Source of the DNA: Callaeas wilsoni
Taxonomy: Eukaryota > Chordata > Aves > Passeriformes > Callaeidae
NCBI GenBank assembly: GCA_013398955.1
Contig: VWPU01013675.1
Location: 37,654-101,653 of the forward strand
Length of the DNA stretch: 64,000 nt
Direction of reading: 5' to 3'
Both the position numbers and the translations under genes were made by a program. Of this stretch, positions 41,600 to 64,000 are shown in pieces. Numbering within the stretch: position 1 is the stretch's first letter; every line of letters begins with the position of its first letter. The notes under the pieces are model-generated. The model was not told the origin of the DNA. It made no database searches and saw nothing but the letters and a program-made list of their open reading frames with translations.

Positions 41600-41638
41600 C
41601 CGGGCCGGGAGCGGCGGTGCGGGCGCGGCGGGAGCGCG
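41600..41638 (+). other. NDE1: NDE1 noncoding first exon (predicted)
   Basis: Donor gagcgcg/gtgagagc at 41639 in the CpG island, downstream of the CCAAT and E-box sites. The left edge is a guess; alternative first exons are common for NDE1 in mammals. Confidence 0.45.
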
Positions 41639-44600
41639 GTGAGAGCCCGGCACGGCCCGGGGCAGCGGGGACACGGGACACGGGGACACGGCACCGGGAA
41701 CTCGGGACACGGAACTCTGCCCCCGCACCCTGCCCCTTGCCCGGCCGCGGCCCCGCGCGGACCTGAACCTCCTTCTGCTTCTGGAGTTGCTCGTGCGGGT
41801 GCTGCTGGGGCGGGGAGCGGAGCGTGGGAACCGTGCCCGCTGGTTTAGCTCCCGCCCGGCTTCGTGCTCCGCATGGGAATGGGCTCCGGGAGCGCTGCCT
41901 CGCTGACCTCTTGGCTTGCAGCTGGAACCGTCAAGGTTGGGCGTTTCAGCGGAGAAAAGCGTGGGGTTTCCTTAGGAATCACTGGAAAGTTGAAAGTGTC
42001 GAAGCTGGACTGGTTACTGAGACGAGGAGGGGTTTGCTGGATTCAGCTTTTTGGTAGAGAAGCCTCGGAGAAGCCGATAACTCTTTTCAGTGCTGGCTGT
42101 GGGATTCTGTAGTAATCCTGGCGCTCCCGTGACCTCTCCCTTTTCTTTCTCTTTTGTGGTGGTTTTCTTTTGTATTGCTTAAACAAAAGGAAACGGGCCC
42201 ATGTGTTACAGGAAGGCCCTTTCAAGGGGTATATTTTAAGCAAATCTAATTTTCATAGGATGAGAAAGCTACTTTTCAGGAGCAAAGAGGTGATTTGTTT
42301 TGGTTTACGCTTAGGAAAAGATGTCTAATAGGAGCTTCATCATTTCTGTCATGGATAGTTCATGTATTTGTGGTACCGTTTTACTTTTTTATTACAATAT
42401 GAATTTCTTTGACTTGGACCATTAGGCATTGCTACAAAGGTAGGCCAACATTGTTCACCAAGCTAAATGTTCTTTTGTGAAGAAAAAAGTTCAGTATCAG
42501 GGTTGAGTTCTTTATTCTGGGACTGAAACAATCTAAGTTGAGGCCCTCATGAGTTTGGGTGAACTCAGACTGATTTCCAGACTGAAGCTCCTTCAATAAT
42601 TTTGTGTATGGCTTTTCTCGATGCTTGTTTTTTCCCTTAGGAATTTCACAATTCTGCTCTCACTGGTATGAAATTGTTTCCCGCAACGTTTACGCTGCCG
42701 TGTTTTTCTCATTGCAAAATTCCAGTCCCCACCCATGATCGCTTCCACTTCCTGCGTGTGGAGGTTTGCAGCCTGTGAGCGGCCCGTGCGCTGCCGGCTC
42801 GCAGAAGCCTGGCCAGACGGCTCTTCTGGCTTCGTGTGTGCGAAAACAAGCAAGATGCTGTCAGTGTGTGCCTGTTAAAGACTCCGACTTTCTCTCCTCG
42901 GTTTTTCCACCTTTTCCAGTGTTTAACAAAGCATTTCTAAAACCTCCTTTACCCTCCTTGCTCTCCCTGCTTTTGTAGTGAGCCCAGACAATGAGGAGTT
43001 CCTAATTAATTTCTCTTCAGACATTTTGAATGTTGTCTCCAAGTTTAAAAATCAAGGGGAGAAGGCAGCAGGGGAAAACCAGTCACAGCCCTACCCTTTC
43101 TACAGGCAGTTTAACAAGACTTATGTGGTTTTTGTTTGCACTCTTCTTAGACTAAAATTTCAGAAAAAAAGTTTTAAAAAGCTTTAATACTTCGTCTCAA
43201 ACTTGGAATTTTTCTTTTCGGTTTAAGTTTTGTATTTTTTATGTTTGGTTAGTTTGAAAATCCCTGCGAGCTAAGGTGTAGTGCAGGGAAGGAAACGAAT
43301 AGGTCTTCCTTGTATGCTGCAGCAAAAACCAGTGGCCTGTGGCACTGGACAGTAGCCACGTCTCTGGAATAAGTTCAGGTGCACAGTCCTTCCATGTATT
43401 TGCAGTTGAACAATTAATTTTAAATTATAAATACTATTTAGTAATGGTAACCATGAAGCAGAGTGAGCTCGTAATGGATGAAGTCCTCAGTGGGTCCATA
43501 ACCTCGTGTTCACAAAGACATGCCTGGAACTGAAGGGTGCAACACCTTGGTGCTGCTGTGAATGTTCACAGGGTTCTCTGAGAGTCCTGCGGATTGTATG
43601 GATCAGTTAGGGAAAGTTCTTCTCTACTCGGCCCTTCAATCTCAAAAAATGCCAATTAGTACAGTCTTTTCGGTCTTCTAAAGTGCAATATGAAAACACA
43701 AGAGCCAGATACGAGCATATTCAAGATTTTGAAGCTGATGGAAGCTGTCTTTTGGTTCCAAAGGGTTGTTTGAAAGCTTTTTGGAGCAAGATGTCTTGCA
43801 GTTCATCTTGATCTTTCCTGAGTTGTTTTGTTGACTGTCCACACACAGATACTGGATTTATTATAATGCTTGCATCAGAAAAAATCCTTTTTGGATTTTT
43901 TTCTTCACAAGTGTGCTGCAAGGATCAGTGTGTGTGTACACAGTGCCTTGAGCAGAAGGACATGCTTATTAACATCAAAGGCACTTTCAGTTCACTTAAA
44001 AATAACAGAGGAGATGTGACAGAAACTATCCTAGGTCAAGAATGTTAATTATGCTTGGTCATGATTTTCTTTTTAATGGGCAAGGTTACTATTTGGAAAA
44101 TCACTCCTTACTCACACTCCCTTTCCTCTTTTTTTGCCCAGTGCATACTTCAGCCTTGAGACTTTATGCTGGAAATGTGTCAATACATCATACAGTGCTT
44201 TTATTTGTTTGAAGGAATGCATGTAGCTTTGTCTGATGAACATTTTGTGTCAAACTCCAAAAACTAAGGCTTAGTAACTTCTCTCCTGCCAACTCCCCTT
44301 TTAAGTAATAATGTAATTTCTGTGTGTAGCTGATACTGTGCACTGAGGTATGCAGGCACACCCCCAGTCAGCTGTGACGCTGCTTCCTCCTTGCTCAATA
44401 ATCTGATAATTGCTTGGGCTGTGAAAAGGACTTGGGCTTTGTGGCATTGCTTGGGTATGTAAGAATTGGGCTTTAGATTGCCAGACTACTTTGAGTACTT
44501 TTGTCTGTAGTAGAGGTAAGAACTACTCGGGTTTGTCTCAGTAGAGTTACTAAATAGGTGGCTGTTAATCAATGCTGTTTACATAAGATGATTTTTTTGG

Positions 44601-45982
44601 AGAGGAAAGTCTCGACACAGGTTTAAGATATTTTCTTCCATAGAGTTCAATAGATGTGTAGTGTATGCACATTTTCTTTACCTAAGACATGCTGCTCAGA
44701 GGGTCTACTCCAGCATTTTATGAGTATCATAAATAAGAGTAGAAGACAAGGCTGACATCTAAGTGAAGGCTTCAGCCATCTCTTCTTCTTGTTCCATCAG
44801 AATTACATCTAGGAAATGTTTTGCTCAGCAGAACTGGAGTTGAAACTTGGTAGAACTGTGTTTCTTCAGCCATTAAATTTCAGTGATATGGTTTTCTGAT
44901 GACTGCCACTGTCATGAATTGTTCAATCCCACCTCTGTTTGCTGTTCTTGATCTTATTAGGTTTCTGTTAAATTGCTAATGTCTGAGTGTCTTTGCCTCA
45001 CCCAAGGCTGGATGTGGGCAGATTATTCAGAACACTAGGTTTGATGTTTCTCCATTGTCAAGACTAACTTGTATGAAATGATATTTGTTACTGACCCGTT
45101 TAATAGAGTGTATCACGTACATCACAGGGCATTTATTTTATTTAATTGTGGTGTTTAGATACTTAAGTCCTCAAGTGGGAGTGACCAACTTAAGGTTCTT
45201 GATTCCCCTGTGTCTCTTTCATGTGTCATTCCCATTTGGAACGATGTCCCATGACCAGGTTTGTGCTGGCACAGGGACAGCTGGATGGTCTGGATTGCTG
45301 CAATCTTATCTGCATACCTAACCCAGCCAGTGGTATCCTGCTGAAACCTCTGGGGAGCTTTTACCCTCCCTTCTTCCATGGCTCTCTGAGGTATCCAGAT
45401 ATATTGTAGCCATACATGGATTTTGCTATTTCACGTTTAAAGTTGGGTAGCTTTGTCTGTGTTGACCTAGGAGGAAAATTTTCGCATGTGCAGCAGTTAC
45501 ATACACATGTCCATAAAAAGCTTATGTGTTCTTTGAAATGTTAACTCGGGAAATCAGTATCTTGAGTACCTAATCTCTGTCTCTTTGAAGTCTCTCTTTA
45601 ATTTCATGATAAGTGTCTTTAGGGTTGTTGAGTTGTAGTGTGTTTGGAGCTGAAGTTGTGCCCAAGATGTCTTCTTTCCCTTGTGTTCTGTGTGCATTGG
45701 CACAGCCGCAGCTCAGGTTTGGGGTTTTGTGTAGTCAGGGGTGCTCGCTGCTGGGAATGTGGTGTAAGCCTGCAGCAGCTTTGGGAGAACGGGGTGAAAG
45801 TGACTTAGCAGGAATTCTTTCACATTCATGGTCTGTCTGACAGAGCCCTGTCAAGGCTGGTCTTCAGTTTGGTCTCCAGGCGAGCAGTGACTGTGTGGGA
45901 GGAAGGGTGTTCTGCTCTGCAGCAAGGAGCACTGAGGCTGCTCACTGCCTTAGTTCTTATGCTTGACCTTTGAATTTTTCAG
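41639..45982 (+). other. NDE1: NDE1 first intron
   Basis: About 4.3 kb before the start-codon exon. The 5' part is CpG-rich. A strong pyrimidine-tract acceptor at 42979 could serve an alternative 5'UTR exon. No other gene seen. Confidence 0.65.
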
Positions 45983-46024
45983 GGAGGAAAATGAGACAGG
46001 AGTTTTAGACTTTGAGGACTCATT

Positions 46025-54601
<8,577 letters not shown>

Positions 54602-54836
54602 AAAGCCTGGCTGGCTTTGGGAAAGGAGAAGAAATGCGTATTTCAAACTTTAGTTTTAAAGAAAATATCAATGAGCAAGCAGACAGCAGTGTCGGGGTAG
54701 GTGAGAGCTGAACAAAAAGTCACGATTGGCAGTGGCTTCCAGTGGCCTCTGGGCAAGTTCTGTGAGTGACAAAGTGTGACAAAGCAATGCTGACTGGGGC
54801 AGTGCAGGACTGGGAATTGCTTCCAGTATCAGCTGC

Positions 54837-54844
54837 TGTAAATA
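54837..54844 (+). promoter_or_regulatory. Possible Pumilio element in NDE1 3'UTR
   Basis: TGTAAATA matches UGUANAUA, about 235 nt past the stop codon. Chance occurrence is possible. Confidence 0.3.
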
Positions 54845-55249
54845 GCTCCTTGAAGGTCGCTTCTTTTGACACTGCCAAAGCCATTGTCCTTCTGCCTACA
54901 GCACAGCAATATTCCCTGTATTCCCTATGCAGCTCCTCAGGCTTTGGCTTTTGGTGTTAATACACCACCAGTTCTGGCTGGAATTCTGCTGTCTGCAATA
55001 GGTGTTGTGTGCTGCAGTCGCCCAAATTAAAGGAGTGTTTTTATGTGGAGAAAAGTGTATTTCTGCAGGGAAGCTGCTCAGCTCCTCATGGGATGTTTGC
55101 TGACCAGAATGTTGCTGCACAAAAACCTGCCTCTGTAGTGACAAGATGTTTCTGTAAGCAATGATTTGTCATTCAGAACAGGTTAAAGGTGAGACATGTC
55201 TAGTGCTGAGAGTGCTCAGGAGATCCCAGAGCTGATAGCATATAGAGGG

Positions 55250-55284
55250 TTTTTTGTTTGTTTGTTTGGTTTGTTTTTTTTTTT
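55250..55284 (+). repeat. TTTG-rich low-complexity tract
   Basis: Repeated tttg units followed by a T run, the complement of the CAAA-rich tracts seen elsewhere in the window. Confidence 0.7.
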
Positions 55285-55650
55285 AAACCCCATAGTGGCC
55301 CATAAAGGCTGGTGGTTGTAGGAGGCCAGACCTGATGAAATTTCTAGTTCTAACATCTTGATAGGTGGGTTTTACTGCTTTATAAACCTCCCTTCACTAA
55401 GGTGCCTTGGGTGTTAGTGATTTTTTTATTTTCCTATATGAACATATCAGCTGTTACTAATTTAGAAATGCTTTTTTAACCTGAAAAACCCTTTATGCTA
55501 GAGAAGTGTATATGAGTAGAGAATTATTTTAAAATAATTTTTCCCCTTGTAGAATATTACTGCATTTGTTTTTTAAATGGAGTAGATTCATTCCCAGTGT
55601 TAATGTATTTTATGGAAGCCTTACTTGCAAAACTAATCATGACTAAACAA

Positions 55651-55741
55651 TTTTTGTGGTGTTTTTTTTTTTAAAAAAAAAATAATTTTAGAAAAAAAAA
55701 CACCCACAAAAAAAAAAAAAAATTTTTTTTTTTTTTTGTGG
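55651..55741. repeat. Nested A/T inverted repeats with a perfect 38-bp palindrome
   Basis: At 55704-55741 the sequence is CCAC, A15, T15, GTGG, a perfect palindrome. Upstream, tttttgtggtgttttttttt from 55651 is nearly the reverse complement of aaaaaaaaacacccacaaaa (55692-55711), giving a second stem with a one-base bulge. Confidence 0.85.
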
Positions 55742-55934
55742 CAGGGAATGGAGAGAGCTTACTTGACAAAAGAGTACATAAATGGGTTTGATGTTTTTTT
55801 GGGTTTTTTTGTTTTGTTTTTTAAGAAAGTGCTGTGAAAACAGCCATTGATGCATGTATTTCTCTAGAATATGAAAACCACAGATCATTTCCATTTTTCA
55901 GTCCACCTATGAAGTTGGTTTAACTGGGGAGCAG

Positions 55935-55940
55935 AATAAA
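55935..55940 (+). terminator. NDE1: NDE1 candidate poly(A) signal
   Basis: AATAAA about 1.33 kb after the stop; T/G-containing sequence (gttgttgatgccttttgagt) follows within 40 nt. Confidence 0.5.
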
Positions 55941-57120
55941 GCTTATTTTGAATGCAAGTTGTTGATGCCTTTTGAGTTTTTTTGCAGGTTATTACTGTGG
56001 TTTATACATGTCCAGTTTGCCGGTTCTGCTCCAACATTGGTGCTTAAGACCATTCAATACAAAGTCTCACTCGCTTGTCTCCTTGTTCCCACACATGCAG
56101 GCTCACAAACTGTGTTAACAGCCAGCTCCTGAGCATCTTCAGAGCTGGGCTCTGTGCCTGATCAAGCAATGATCAAGTCTTATCCAGTAACTCCTAAACC
56201 CACTCTGCTCAGCTTGTCGTCTTAATTGCCCTAAATGGATTCTTCCTTTACTCTTTCATGAGCAGAGAGAATTCTCTGGGCTCTGGTTCTGCTGGCTGAA
56301 TGGTGCCTGGTCTGAATCCCCAGTTCGTGATCTCTGCACTTGTGAAACAATGCTTAGATTTAGAAGAGAATTGCTTTAGCTGTCAGGGTGGATGTTTGTG
56401 CATGATTTGCTCTCCCTGTAGTCACACTGCTTAAGGTTCACTTGCTGTTCAATCAAAGGCATCAAGTAAGCTCTCTGCACTGGATTTAGAGTGATTTTAC
56501 ATCCTGCTTTGCTGTGCATGGCTCCCTACTGCCCCGGTGTGACCACAGAGCTGCTGCTCTCTGAAAGTGCTTGAGCTGCATGGCTTTTGTGGTAGGTCCT
56601 GGTAGCTCCCAGTAGTAGGTTGTGGTTTTGCTGGAGTGCTCCAAAAATAAAAAGTAACTGCATGCTGATCCCTTAGTGCAGAATAGCTTGGCTTGGATCC
56701 CTGCATTCAGTGTGGGCTGCTGTTTCTAATGGTCTCAGCCTGCTCTAGAGGCTTTGGTTGGAAATATTTCTGCACGTAACAGACGTCAAAGGGTGGGTTC
56801 ATTGCCCACAGACAGACAGGTAGGGCCCCGACTGCTTTCCAGCTCCTGCACCAGAGTGCTGCCAGTCTCCTGCAGGCCCCGTGGCTGTCAGCCCTTGGGT
56901 GCATCCCAGGGCACCTCAGCGCTGTGTGTCCATGAGGGAATCAAAGCTGTCCCATGCACTTAAGCCATTTTACTTCCAGCTCAGTGTACAGACTTTTTTG
57001 TATTTCTTCAAAAGCATTGCTTTGTTGTAATGACTACAGATGAACTTTTGTAAGAAGTGTTTCAGTTTTAGAGAAGCTCTGCTGCATCCCCCTTTCCCTT
57101 CAAGTGACACTTGTACAAAA
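55941..57120. other. Region between NDE1 and MYH11 3' ends
   Basis: About 1.2 kb with no exon or repeat recognised; may be part of extended 3'UTRs of either gene. Confidence 0.5.
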
Positions 57121-57146
57121 GAATAGTGGAGTCATTTTTATAGCCT

Positions 57147-57152
57147 TTTATT
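57147..57152 (-). terminator. MYH11: MYH11 candidate poly(A) signal
   Basis: AATAAA on the minus strand (TTTATT on +), about 530 nt past the stop codon. Confidence 0.55.
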
Positions 57153-57678
57153 AGTGTGTAAGCACATCCATGGTGCATATAAAACTGTAACAGTTGACTT
57201 AATTTGAACAAATGATATTTTTCAGTAAGTGATTAGAAAGGCACTTCCACCTTGTGAATTGTGCGTCAGGGGTGTAGTAACCAGGAGAAAACCCTATATT
57301 AATCAAATACTCAAAACAAAATGAAAGTTTAAGAAAAGATTAACTGACCAATGCCTTTTTTTCCCTGCAACAATCTCACAAATCCTGTGTAGACTATAGT
57401 TCACTGGGATTTAAATCATTTGAGCTACTAGAACTCACTTTCTGCAAGATTCTCAAAGTGAATTACTCTGTTAAAAATCGCCACCTTTTCAAATACACTT
57501 CACGGTAAGATAAGTTTTGGAGTACTTTTAGCGTCAGTCTATACATTGGAGACAAGGCAGTTGTGCTTTTATCTGTCAGAGGAGTGGGTGTATGTGACCT
57601 TGACACTAAGAGTAGACTTATACAGTGCTAAATATCCTCCCTCCCTCCCCTTGCTGCAGTGCAATTTTTAAAGCGTGT
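57153..57678 (-). other. MYH11: MYH11 3'UTR (probable extent)
   Basis: Between the MYH11 stop and the AATAAA at 57147-57152. A canonical AATAAA-like overlap also touches the stop codon itself (gaataaac). Confidence 0.55.
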
Positions 57679-63997
<6,319 letters not shown>

Positions 63998-64000
63998 CTA

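Larger units (their letters stand above)
41340..41800. promoter_or_regulatory. NDE1: CpG island promoter of NDE1
   Basis: A GC- and CpG-rich block with classical proximal elements: inverted CCAAT (ATTGG at 41545-41549), E-box CACGTG at 41565-41570, and CCAAT at 41579-41583, just upstream of a strong donor at 41639. No TATA box. The layout fits a housekeeping promoter driving NDE1 rightward. Confidence 0.8.
54602..55940 (+). other. NDE1: NDE1 3'UTR (probable extent)
   Basis: From the stop to AATAAA at 55935-55940. Contains a TGTAAATA Pumilio-type site, TTTG-rich low complexity at 55250-55284, and a striking A/T fold-back near 55.65-55.74 kb. A further AATAAA at 56645 allows a longer form. Confidence 0.55.

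Noticed and set aside
41331..41681. 116-codon minus-strand frame rich in Arg/Ser
   Set aside because: It is the antisense reading of the G-triplet array, giving an artificial RS-like repeat.
37100..41700. miR-484 homologue in the NDE1 5' region
   Set aside because: In human miR-484 lies in the NDE1 5'UTR; I saw no matching mature sequence or hairpin here.

Overview
This is a stretch of vertebrate, most likely avian, nuclear DNA. Coding exons are short and bounded by GT-AG introns. A CR1-type LINE 3' end lies at about 37.4-37.6 kb; CR1 is the dominant retroposon of birds and is also common in reptiles. Introns are compact and other repeats are few. Gene order and orientation (BMERB1 +, MARF1 -, NDE1 +, MYH11 -) match the block known on human 16p13.11. 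All gene names come from recognising the spliced protein sequence, not from a database search.

Layout. 1-~8.06 kb: the last four coding exons and 3'UTR of BMERB1 (+ strand; 5' part outside the window). ~8.06-12.5 kb: intergenic sequence between two 3' ends. ~12.5-37.2 kb: the complete MARF1 gene on the minus strand, with 26 coding exons that sum to about 1,745 codons, a long 3'UTR and a CpG-island promoter near 37.0-37.2 kb. ~37.2-41.3 kb: intergenic sequence with a CR1 fragment and a possible unannotated terminal exon. ~41.3-~56 kb: complete NDE1 (+ strand), with a CpG-island promoter, a noncoding first exon, a 4.3 kb first intron, eight coding exons (341 codons) and a long 3'UTR. ~57.1-64 kb: the 3' end of MYH11 on the minus strand, with the last six coding exons found here (coiled-coil rod plus the SM1-type tail).

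Function. The four genes are unrelated by pathway and are simply neighbours. BMERB1 is a small bMERB-domain protein. MARF1 is an RNA-binding ribonuclease of oocytes and somatic cells with one NYN, two RRM and eight LOTUS domains. NDE1 is a LIS1/dynein adaptor for mitosis and neurogenesis. MYH11 is smooth-muscle myosin heavy chain. MARF1 and NDE1 are head to head with CpG islands about 4.3 kb apart; BMERB1/MARF1 and NDE1/MYH11 are tail to tail.

Main oddities. MARF1 exon 17 carries one base too many in an A4 run (TTTT on the + strand at 21180-21183) and breaks the frame inside the fourth LOTUS domain; it is either a sequence error or a real lesion. A perfect 38-bp palindrome made of A15/T15 sits in the NDE1 3'UTR with a second fold-back arm beside it. 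A G-triplet array lies just upstream of NDE1 exon 1. A possible lncRNA terminal exon lies between MARF1 and NDE1. I found no bacterial, viral, CRISPR or other exotic system.
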